From positions 1 through 14,124 of the forward strand of contig DASVGV010000047.1 in the NCBI GenBank assembly GCA_036379355.1: a DNA stretch of 14,124 bases. The letters run 5' to 3'. Position 1 is the stretch's first letter; each line of letters opens with the position of its first letter. The translations under genes were made by a program, and so were the position numbers. Positions 1-6,438 of this stretch are shown one piece after another. Origin of the DNA: CAJCIY01 sp036379355. GTDB lineage: Bacteria > Actinomycetota > Actinomycetes > Mycobacteriales > CAJCIY01. The notes beneath the pieces are model-generated. The model saw only the letters and a program-made list of their open reading frames with translations. It was not told the DNA's origin and did no database searches.

Positions 1-207
1 GTCCGCCCCGGCGGCGAAGACCTTCGGCCCGCCGTAGACGACCACCGCGCGCACCGCCCGGTCGGCCGCCAGCTGGCCGGCAGCGTCGCGGATCTCGGAC
101 TGCAGCTGGGTGTCGAGCGGGTTCATCGGCGGCCGCTCGAACCGCAGCGTCACGACGGCGCCGTCGGACTCCTCGTCCGGCTCGAGTCGCACGAACTCCC
201 AGGACAC
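1..207 (-). CDS. Enoyl-CoA hydratase/isomerase family protein (crotonase fold), N-terminal part only
   Basis: The gene reads leftward and runs off the window, so only its first 69 residues are present. The product begins (M)SWEFVRLEP, continues through a strand ending RFERPPMNPLD, and reaches VVVYGGPKVFAAGAD at the edge. The N-P-L-D stretch followed by V-x-x-x-G-x-x-x-F-A-A-G-A-D is the usual opening of crotonase-superfamily proteins. The A-G-A-D segment forms part of the oxyanion hole that holds the CoA thioester carbonyl. The likely role is acyl-CoA hydration or isomerisation, as in fatty acid beta-oxidation, but the substrate cannot be told from this fragment because the catalytic glutamates lie outside the window. 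The GTG at 207 is chosen because a strong GGGAGGT Shine-Dalgarno (214-220) sits 6 nt upstream. It is divergent from glgX and functionally unrelated to it. Confidence 0.85.
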   Translation of the reverse strand, partial: MSWEFVRLEPDEESDGAVVTLRFERPPMNPLDTQLQSEIRDAAGQLAADRAVRAVVVYGGPKVFAAGAD

Positions 208-213
208 GCGTCC

Positions 214-220
214 ACCTCCC
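214..220 (-). promoter_or_regulatory. Ribosome binding site of the crotonase gene
   Basis: On the minus strand this reads GGGAGGT, a near-perfect Shine-Dalgarno 6 nt before the GTG at 207. It fixes the start of the partial crotonase gene. It also contrasts with glgX, glgP and glgE, which have no such site. Confidence 0.75.
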
Positions 221-235
221 GCTGGATAGGCACCG

Positions 236-241
236 ACCCTA
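236..241 (-). promoter_or_regulatory. Probable -10 hexamer of the crotonase gene (TAGGGT)
   Basis: TAGGGT on the minus strand fits the actinobacterial TANNNT -10 pattern. Transcription would start near 229 and give a short leader of about 20 nt that carries the Shine-Dalgarno. No clear -35 is visible; GGAACG at 259-264 (minus strand) lies at the right distance but is not a TTGACN match. The hexamer is only 11 bp from the glgX -10 on the other strand. Confidence 0.45.
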
Positions 242-245
242 CCGA

Positions 246-261
246 CGCTGGCTAGGTTCGT
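246..261 (+). promoter_or_regulatory. glgX promoter element with -10 TAGGTT; probable leaderless start
   Basis: The sequence is CGCTGGCTAGGTTCGT, with the -10 hexamer TAGGTT at 253-258. Only 6 nt separate the hexamer from the glgX GTG at 265, so transcription would start at or next to the start codon. No Shine-Dalgarno is visible. The first three bases of the hexamer (TAG) are also an in-frame stop for glgX, which rules out a start further upstream. Fifteen of these 16 bases recur before glgP (4865-4880, minus strand). No convincing -35 is visible. Confidence 0.55.
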
Positions 262-264
262 TCC

Positions 265-2352
265 GTGACCGATGCGCCGCCGACCTGGCCGGGCAGCCCG
301 GTGCCGCTGGGCGCGACCTGGGACGGCGAGGGCACGAACGTCGCGGTCTACGCGGCACACGCGGACGCCGTGGATCTGTGCCTCCTCGACGAGGCGGGCA
401 CCGAGACACGGCTGCCGCTGCTCGAACAGACCGCACACGTGTGGCACGCGTACGTGCCGCGGCTGGGGCCGGGTCAGCGCTACGGCTTCCGAGCGCATGG
501 CCCGTACGAGCCCGCGAACGGCCGGCGCTACGACGCGTCCAAGCTCCTGGCAGACCCGTACGCCCGGGCCATGACCGGTGACTTTGCCTGGGACGAGGCG
601 GCTTTCGCGTTCGGACAGGACACGGCCGGCCGGGTGCCCTGGTCGGTGGTCGTCGACGGTGGCTTCCCGTGGGGGGCCGGCGACCACCACCGGCCGCACC
701 ACGCATGGGCTGACACCGTGATCTACGAGCTGCACGTGCGCGGGTTCACGAAGCAGATGGAGGCGGTCCCGGAACCGCTGCGCGGGACGTACGCGGGACT
801 CGCGCACCCGGCGGCGATCGAGCACCTGACGCGGATGGGCATCAGCGCCGTGGAGCTGATGCCGGTGCACCACTTCGTCGACGAGCCGCACCTGCAGGTC
901 TCGGGGCTGACGAACTACTGGGGCTACAACTCGGTCGGCTACTTCGCGCCGCACGCGGCCTACAGCGCGAGCGGGAGCCGCGGCCAGCAGGTCCGCGAGT
1001 TCCGGGCGATGGTCCGGGCCCTGCACGACGCGGACATCGAGGTGCTGCTCGACGTCGTCTACAACCACACCGCCGAGGGCGACGAGACCGGCCCGACGCT
1101 GTCGTTCCGGGGGCTCGACGACGGCGGTTACTACCGCCTCGACGGCGAGCGGTACGTCGACTACACCGGCTGCGGGAACACCCTCGACGCGCGCCAGCCC
1201 CACGTCCTGCAAGTGATCATGGACAGCCTGCGCTACTGGGTCACCGAGATGCGCGTCGACGGCTTCCGCTTCGACCTGGCCGCCGCGCTGGCCCGGTCGA
1301 TGCACGACGTCGACAAGCTGTCGGGCTTCTTCGACTGCATCGCCCAGGACCCGGTGATCAGCCGGGTGAAGCTGATCGCCGAGCCGTGGGACGTCGGGGC
1401 CGGCGGCTACCAGGTCGGCGAGTTCCCGCCGCTGTGGACCGAGTGGAACGGGCGTTACCGCGACTGCGTTCGCGACGTGTGGCGCGGCGCGCCGGTCGGC
1501 GTCGGCGAGCTCGCGACCCGGCTCACCGGGTCGAGCGACCTGTACCAGGACGACGGCCGGGCCCCGTACGCGTCGATCAACTTCGTCACCGCGCACGACG
1601 GGTTCACGCTTGCCGACCTGGTGTCGTACGAGCAGAAGCACAACGAGGCGAACGGCGAGGACGGGCGCGACGGCACCGACGACAACCGCAGTGCGAACGG
1701 CGGGGTGGAGGGACCGACCGGCGACGCCGCCGTGCTGGCGAACCGGCGGGCTCGGCGGCGGGGCCTGCTCGCGACGCTGCTGCTCTCGGCGGGGGTGCCG
1801 ATGCTGCGCGGCGGCGACGAGATCGGGGCGACCCAGGCGGGCAACAACAACGCGTACTGCCAGGACAACGAGGTGTCCTGGCTCGACTGGGCGCGGACCC
1901 ACGATCCGGCCGGAGACGATCCGGCGCTCACCGACCTGGTCGCGGGCCTGCTCGCCCTGCGGGGCCGTCATCCGGTGCTGCGGCGGCAGCACTTCTTCTC
2001 GGGCGACGTCGTCGACGGCGCGGGGCGCAAGGATGTCGGCTGGTTCGCCGCCGACGGCCACGAGATGACCGACTGGTCGGTCAGCTGCGAGACCCTCGGC
2101 ATGTTTCTGGCCGGCGACGGCATCGCCGGGCGCGGACCGCGCGGCGAGCGCATCGTCGACGACTCGTTCCTGCTGTGGCTCAACCCGCAGTCGACGGCGA
2201 CGACCGTGACGCTGCCCGCCTGGGCCCCGACGTACGAGCGGGTCCTGGACACCGCCCGCGACGATCCCCTGACGTCCGAGCCCGTGGGCGGGACGATCGC
2301 GCTCCAGCCGTACGCCGTCGTCCTGCTCCGCGCCCCCAGCCCGGACCGCTAG
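265..2352 (+). CDS. glgX: Glycogen debranching enzyme GlgX (GH13)
   Basis: The 695-residue protein hydrolyses alpha-1,6 branches of glycogen, mainly short stubs left by phosphorylase, in the cytoplasm. An N-terminal CBM48-type domain (about residues 10-100, starting near PLGATWDGEGTNVAVY) precedes a GH13 barrel (about 150-560) and a C-terminal beta domain. The four GH13 regions are intact: DVVYNHT at 263-269, GFRFDLAAAL with nucleophile D337, IAEPWDVG with acid/base E373, and TAHDGFTLADLV with D445. The signature GNNNAYCQDNEVSWLDW, typical of GlgX, is present. The GTG at 265 is used because an in-frame TAG lies 12 nt upstream; GTG 301 would cut into the CBM48 domain. The gene ends in TAG 8 bp from the stop of glgP, its partner in glycogen breakdown on the other strand. 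The close relative TreX (isoamylase-type) cannot be fully excluded by sequence. Confidence 0.95.
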   Translation: MTDAPPTWPGSPVPLGATWDGEGTNVAVYAAHADAVDLCLLDEAGTETRLPLLEQTAHVWHAYVPRLGPGQRYGFRAHGPYEPANGRRYDASKLLADPYARAMTGDFAWDEAAFAFGQDTAGRVPWSVVVDGGFPWGAGDHHRPHHAWADTVIYELHVRGFTKQMEAVPEPLRGTYAGLAHPAAIEHLTRMGISAVELMPVHHFVDEPHLQVSGLTNYWGYNSVGYFAPHAAYSASGSRGQQVREFRAMVRALHDADIEVLLDVVYNHTAEGDETGPTLSFRGLDDGGYYRLDGERYVDYTGCGNTLDARQPHVLQVIMDSLRYWVTEMRVDGFRFDLAAALARSMHDVDKLSGFFDCIAQDPVISRVKLIAEPWDVGAGGYQVGEFPPLWTEWNGRYRDCVRDVWRGAPVGVGELATRLTGSSDLYQDDGRAPYASINFVTAHDGFTLADLVSYEQKHNEANGEDGRDGTDDNRSANGGVEGPTGDAAVLANRRARRRGLLATLLLSAGVPMLRGGDEIGATQAGNNNAYCQDNEVSWLDWARTHDPAGDDPALTDLVAGLLALRGRHPVLRRQHFFSGDVVDGAGRKDVGWFAADGHEMTDWSVSCETLGMFLAGDGIAGRGPRGERIVDDSFLLWLNPQSTATTVTLPAWAPTYERVLDTARDDPLTSEPVGGTIALQPYAVVLLRAPSPDR

Positions 2353-2357
2353 CGGGC
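2339..2357. terminator. Weak hairpin across the glgX/glgP convergence (possible terminator)
   Basis: GCCCG (2339-2343) and CGGGC (2353-2357) can pair around a 9-nt loop that includes the glgX TAG stop. A 10-bp palindrome, CCGCTAGCGG (2346-2355), overlaps it. There is no T-tract on either strand and the stem is short. It is the only structured sequence at the 8-bp junction between the two convergent genes, so it is a weak candidate at best. Confidence 0.2.
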
Positions 2358-2360
2358 GGG

Positions 2361-4859
2361 TCAGGCGGTGGCGACCAGGCCGAGCTCGGCGGTGCTCGAC
2401 AGCAGCGGGTGGTACGGCAGCACCCGCACGGTGTAGCCGATCGTGCCGGACCGCTCGAGCGGCAGCTCACCCTCGTAGCGCACTCCCCCGTCGACGTGCT
2501 CGACGTATGCGAGCGGTGTCGTCTCGATGTCGCGGAGCTGGTCGCGCTCGTCGGCGCGCCCGGCGGCCAGCTGCACGACGACGTCGTCGGGGTTCAGCCC
2601 GCCGAGGTCCACCGTCGCGCGGACCCCGAGCGTCTCGCCGAGGACCGGTACGTCCCCCTCCCGCGTCGACTCGACGTGCAGGACGCGGACGTACGGCCAG
2701 GCCGACCGCACGTGTCCGACCCACGACGCGAGGTCCTGCGCGGCCGGCCGGGTGGCCCGTACCGACGCGGCGGCCGGCATGTACAGCCGCTGCACGTAGT
2801 CGCGCAGCATCCGCGTCGAGAGCACCTGCGGGCCCAGTGACTCCAGCGTGTGCCGCACCATCGCGACCCACCGGACCGGCAGCGACCCGGCGTAGAAGGC
2901 CGGCGCGACGCTGCTCTCGAGCAGGTCGTAGAGCGCGTCCGCCTCCAGCGCGTCCCGGCGCTCGGGGTCCTCGACGCCGTCCGCAGTCGGGATCGCCCAG
3001 CCGTTCTCCCCGTCGTACATCTCGTCCCACCAGCCGTCACGGATCGACAGGTTGAGACAGCCGTTGAGCGCGGCCTTCATGCCGCTGGTGCCGCAGGCCT
3101 CCAGCGGCCGCAGCGGGTTGTTCAGCCACACGTCGCAGCCGGGGTAGAGCACCTTGGCCATGGCCATGTCGTAGCCGGGCAGGAACGCGATCCGGTGCCG
3201 GACGTCGGCCTGGTCGGCGAACTGCACGATCTGCTGGACCAGTTCCTTGCCGCCGTCGTCGGCGGGGTGGGCCTTGCCGGCGATGACGAACTGGACCGGC
3301 CGGTCGGGGTGCAGCAGCAGGGCCCGCAGCCGTTCGGGGTCCTGCAGCATCAGCGTGAGCCGCTTGTACGACGGGACCCGGCGGGCGAAGCCGACGGTGA
3401 GCACGTCGGGGTCGAACGCCGTCTCGATCCAGCGCAGGTCGGCCCGCGGCGCGCCGCGCTCGAGCCACGACTGGCGGAGGCGGTCGCGGACGTCGTCGAC
3501 CAGGCGCGCGCGCAGCAGCCGGCGGGTCTGCCAGATCGTGGCGTCGTCGATCCGGGCGAGGTCGACGAAGCCGCCGCCCGCGTCGGCGTCGGGCGACAGG
3601 ACCGGCTCGGCGATCTCCATCACCTCGCGGGCCACCCACGTCGGCGCGTGCACCCCGTTGGTGACCGATGTGATCGGCACCTCGTCGGCGTCGAACCCGG
3701 GCCACAGGTCGCCGAACATGCTGCGGCTCACCGCGCCGTGCAGCAGCGCGACGCCGTTGCTGCGCTGCGCCGTGCGCAGCCCGAGATGGGCCATGTTGTA
3801 GACGTCCGGGTCCGCCTCGGCGCCGAGCGCCAGGATCTCCTCGACGCCGACCCCGGGCACCGTCGCGAAGTGCGACTCGACCAGGTCGCGGGGGAAGCGG
3901 TCGATGCCGGCGGGGACGGGCGTGTGCGTGGTGAAGACGGTGCCGGCGCGGACCGTCGCGAGGGCCGCGTCGCACGACAGGCCCTGCTCGACGTACTCCC
4001 GGATGCGTTCGACCGCGCCGAAGCCCGCATGCCCCTCGTTGGCGTGGAAGACCTCCGGGGCGGGCACCCCGGTCGCCGCGACGTGGGCGCGCACGGCGCG
4101 GACGCCACCGATCCCCAGCAGCATCTCCTGGAGCAGCCGGTGGTCGGTGCCGCCGCCGTAGAGCCGGTCGGTGACCGACCGCTCGTACTCCTCGTTGTCC
4201 TCGATGTCGGTGTCGAGCAGAAGCAGCGGTACCCGCCCGACCTGCGCCTTCCACACCTGCGCGTGCAGCACGCGCCCCTCGGGAAGGTCGACCGCCACCC
4301 GGATGTCGGTCAGGGACAGCGGCAGCCCGTTGGGATCGAGGCCCGGGTAGCGCTCGGTCTGCCAGCCGTCCCGGGACAGCCCCTGCACGAAGTAACCGGC
4401 GCGGTACAGCAGCCCGACGCCGATGATCGGGACGCCGAGATCCGATGCCGTCTTGAGGTGATCGCCGGCGAGGATGCCCAGGCCGCCGGAGTACTGCGGC
4501 AGCACGGCGGTCAGGCCGTACTCCATGGAGAAGTACGCGATGCCGGCCGGCGCGTCGGCGCCGAGCCGCTGGTACCACCGGTCGGTCGTGAGGTACGCCG
4601 ACAGGCCCTGGCTGGCCTCGTCGAGGCGGCCGAGGAAGTCCGCGTCGTGGGCGAGCTCCTCCAGCCGGGCCGGGGCGACCTCGCCGAGCAGGCACACCGG
4701 GTCGTGACCGCACGCCTCCCACAGCTGCGGGTCGACCGAGGCGAACAGGTCCATCGTGGCCGGGTGCCAGGACCACCGCAGGTTCAGCACGAGCTCGCCG
4801 AGGGGGGCGAGTGGCTCGGGGAGCTGGGCGCGGACCGTGAAGCGGCGGAGAGCTCTCAC
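2361..4859 (-). CDS. glgP: Alpha-glucan (glycogen) phosphorylase GlgP, GT35
   Basis: The 832-residue protein releases glucose-1-phosphate from the non-reducing ends of alpha-1,4-glucan using phosphate and pyridoxal phosphate. It belongs to the actinobacterial phosphorylase branch with an N-terminal DUF3417-type domain (about residues 10-115, from ALRRFTVRAQLPEPLAPL). Conserved phosphorylase segments follow: GIAYFSMEYG at 106-115, PQYSGGLGILAGDHLK at 121-136, HTPVPAGIDRFP, VTNGVHAPTW, RRVPSYKRL and EACGTSGMKAALNG, where K595 is the expected PLP-binding lysine. A beta-rich C-terminal region spans about 721-832. The frame stays open far upstream, but homology begins exactly at (M)RALRRFTVRA, which remembered mycobacterial GlgP sequences share, so the GTG at 4859 is used. 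No Shine-Dalgarno precedes it; a -10 hexamer lies 8 nt upstream. It is convergent with glgX and divergent from the membrane protein gene. Confidence 0.95.
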   Translation of the reverse strand: MRALRRFTVRAQLPEPLAPLGELVLNLRWSWHPATMDLFASVDPQLWEACGHDPVCLLGEVAPARLEELAHDADFLGRLDEASQGLSAYLTTDRWYQRLGADAPAGIAYFSMEYGLTAVLPQYSGGLGILAGDHLKTASDLGVPIIGVGLLYRAGYFVQGLSRDGWQTERYPGLDPNGLPLSLTDIRVAVDLPEGRVLHAQVWKAQVGRVPLLLLDTDIEDNEEYERSVTDRLYGGGTDHRLLQEMLLGIGGVRAVRAHVAATGVPAPEVFHANEGHAGFGAVERIREYVEQGLSCDAALATVRAGTVFTTHTPVPAGIDRFPRDLVESHFATVPGVGVEEILALGAEADPDVYNMAHLGLRTAQRSNGVALLHGAVSRSMFGDLWPGFDADEVPITSVTNGVHAPTWVAREVMEIAEPVLSPDADAGGGFVDLARIDDATIWQTRRLLRARLVDDVRDRLRQSWLERGAPRADLRWIETAFDPDVLTVGFARRVPSYKRLTLMLQDPERLRALLLHPDRPVQFVIAGKAHPADDGGKELVQQIVQFADQADVRHRIAFLPGYDMAMAKVLYPGCDVWLNNPLRPLEACGTSGMKAALNGCLNLSIRDGWWDEMYDGENGWAIPTADGVEDPERRDALEADALYDLLESSVAPAFYAGSLPVRWVAMVRHTLESLGPQVLSTRMLRDYVQRLYMPAAASVRATRPAAQDLASWVGHVRSAWPYVRVLHVESTREGDVPVLGETLGVRATVDLGGLNPDDVVVQLAAGRADERDQLRDIETTPLAYVEHVDGGVRYEGELPLERSGTIGYTVRVLPYHPLLSSTAELGLVATA

Positions 4860-4864
4860 GACCG

Positions 4865-4880
4865 ACGACCCTAGCCAGCG
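4865..4880 (-). promoter_or_regulatory. glgP promoter element with -10 TAGGGT; probable leaderless start
   Basis: On the minus strand this reads CGCTGGCTAGGGTCGT. The -10 hexamer TAGGGT occupies 4868-4873, and 8 nt separate it from the GTG at 4859. There is no Shine-Dalgarno. It differs from the glgX element (246-261) at one base of 16. No good -35 is visible; the upstream segment is a run of alternating GC. Confidence 0.55.
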
Positions 4881-4919
4881 GCTGCGCGCGCGCCGGTCCT
4901 GTCCTGGCACCCGGCCGGT

Positions 4920-4925
4920 TACGGT
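4920..4925 (+). promoter_or_regulatory. Probable -10 hexamer (TACGGT) of the DUF2142-like gene
   Basis: TACGGT fits TANNNT and is followed by two GTG codons at 4929 and 4932. A transcript starting 7 nt after the hexamer would begin exactly at 4932, so a leaderless reading favours the second GTG. No Shine-Dalgarno or clear -35 is visible. Back-to-back with the glgP promoter: the two hexamers are 46 bp apart. Confidence 0.4.
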
Positions 4926-4928
4926 GCG

Positions 4929-6428
4929 GTGGTGGGGACCGGACCGCGGGGGTGGGGCGGGCCGCGCCTGGTGGCGGCCGTCGTCGGCGTGGCTCTGGTC
5001 CTGGTCGTGTGGCTGCTCGGCACGCCGCCGGGCGGGACGCCGGACGAGCAGGCGCACCTCATCCGCGGCATGTCCGCTGCCGAAGGGCAGTGGCACGGAC
5101 GGGCACCATCGCCGCCGGGCCCCGCGTCCAACCTGGCCGCCGAGGTCACCCGCAGCTTCACGCTGCCCGCGCGCCTGAACCTGCTCGACAAGGCGCCCTG
5201 CTACGTGCAGACGACGAAGACCGCGGCCGACTGCCCCACCCTGTTCACGCTCATCCACGGGCGGGCGCGCAGCCACGTCGGGGCGTACTTCCCCCTCGCG
5301 TACGTGCCTCTCGGCCTGGCCGAGCTGTCCGCGTCCAACCCGGCCGCGGCCGACTACTACGGGCGGGCCGTGTCCGCCGGGTGGTGCCTGGCGCTCCTCG
5401 GGCTCGGGTTCGCGTGTACGCGCCGCCGCCGGGAGCGGATCGCCTGGTTCGCGGGGTTCCTGCCGATCACCGCGTTCGCCGCCACCGCCGCCGCCACCAA
5501 CGGCATCGAGGTCTGCGGCGCGCTCGCCCTGGCGGCAGGCGCCCTGGGCGTGCACCGCGACCGTGGCCGCGCGGGCGCATGGGCGGTGGTCGCCGGCGGC
5601 ATCTCGCTGGCGATCGCCAAGGACGGCGGCCCGTTCTTTCTCGCCGCGGAGGCGGTCCTGCTCACACTGGCCGCGCGCGGCCTGTCCTGGATCCCGCGGC
5701 TCGGGCCGGCGCGGATCGGTGCCTGGGCGGCCCCCGTCGCCGGTGCGGTCGCCAACCTCGTCTGGACCGTGTTCTTCGGGCGCAACCCGGTCACGGGCAC
5801 CCAGACACCGCTCAGCAGCAGTCATCTGCACCACGAGGTGTGGCAGGCCCTCGGCGGGTTTCCCCGGCAGGTGTTCACCCAGTTCGGCTGGGCGGATACG
5901 TACGTACCCGACTGGGTCGTGATCCTCGGCTGGACCTGCGCCGGAGTCGTGCTGCTGCTGCTGGCCCTGCGGGCCCGCGGACGCGGAGTTCTCGTCGCAG
6001 TTCTGGGCCTGGTCGTGGTGTTCCTCGCCACCACCGCCTTCGCCGTGATCGAGATCCGCGGGTCGTTCGGTCTCCAGGGCCGGTACACGCTCGCCGCGAT
6101 CGTGCCGCTCGCGCTGTACGCCTGTCTCGCCGAACGCCGCCCCGACCGCACACCAGGGGCGCTGCTGCGCGCCGGGGGCGCCGTCCTCGGCCTCGCCGCG
6201 ACGGGCCTCGTGGTCCTGACCGGCATGTCGGCACTCACCAACCTGCGGCGGAACGCCGTCGGGCCCAACGGGTCGTGGCGGCTGGCGGACGCGTCCTGGG
6301 CCGGCCCCGGTGGCAACACGCTGTTGTTGGCGCTGCTGGCCGCCGCCTGCGCGGTGCTCCTGGTCACCGTGCTGGCCGGACGCGATCCGCGCCCGACGGC
6401 ACCGGTTGACCCCCGGACGCCTGGGTAA
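4929..6428 (+). CDS. DUF2142-like polytopic membrane protein, function unknown
   Basis: The predicted 499-residue integral membrane protein has about ten hydrophobic segments: roughly 12-30, 148-163, 171-190, 194-208, 216-230, 235-250, 264-284, 329-347, 353-375, 387-400, 411-433 and 463-484, some of which may pair or be re-entrant. After the first segment comes GTPDEQAHL (36-44), followed by a long polar loop with two cysteines (C91, C102) that could form an extracytoplasmic disulfide. QGRYTLAAIVPLAL lies at 383-396. The P-D-E-x-A-H motif, the cysteine pair and the Q-G-R-Y-x(n)-P segment are what I associate with DUF2142 proteins, which resemble GT-C membrane glycosyltransferases. No activity is established from sequence. 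The start may be GTG 4929 or 4932. Its TAA stop overlaps the glgE -10, and glgE begins 10 bp downstream. A role in handling glucan or trehalose is only suggested by position. Confidence 0.85.
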   Translation: MVGTGPRGWGGPRLVAAVVGVALVLVVWLLGTPPGGTPDEQAHLIRGMSAAEGQWHGRAPSPPGPASNLAAEVTRSFTLPARLNLLDKAPCYVQTTKTAADCPTLFTLIHGRARSHVGAYFPLAYVPLGLAELSASNPAAADYYGRAVSAGWCLALLGLGFACTRRRRERIAWFAGFLPITAFAATAAATNGIEVCGALALAAGALGVHRDRGRAGAWAVVAGGISLAIAKDGGPFFLAAEAVLLTLAARGLSWIPRLGPARIGAWAAPVAGAVANLVWTVFFGRNPVTGTQTPLSSSHLHHEVWQALGGFPRQVFTQFGWADTYVPDWVVILGWTCAGVVLLLLALRARGRGVLVAVLGLVVVFLATTAFAVIEIRGSFGLQGRYTLAAIVPLALYACLAERRPDRTPGALLRAGGAVLGLAATGLVVLTGMSALTNLRRNAVGPNGSWRLADASWAGPGGNTLLLALLAAACAVLLVTVLAGRDPRPTAPVDPRTPG

Positions 6429-6431
6429 GGT
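6406..6431 (+). promoter_or_regulatory. glgE operon promoter: TTGACC - 14 nt - TAAGGT, inside the end of the upstream gene
   Basis: TTGACC at 6406-6411 and TAAGGT at 6426-6431 resemble -35 and -10 boxes, though the 14-nt spacer is shorter than the usual 16-18. The -10 starts with the TAA stop codon of the membrane protein gene and lies 7 nt before the glgE ATG (6439), with no Shine-Dalgarno, so the start looks leaderless. The core CTGGGTAAGGTCG (6421-6433) matches the glgP element at 11 of 13 bases and the glgX element at 10 of 13. Confidence 0.5.
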
Positions 6432-6438
6432 CGCCGCG

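Noticed and set aside
1386..2840. Plus-strand open frame of 484 codons running from glgX into the glgP region
   Set aside because: It overlaps two well-supported genes in another frame, and its arginine-rich translation has no domain.
2850..4874. Plus-strand open frame of 674 codons antisense to glgP
   Set aside because: Its translation is low-complexity R/A/V/G/D-rich sequence with no recognisable motif. It mirrors the codon structure of glgP, as expected at very high GC content.
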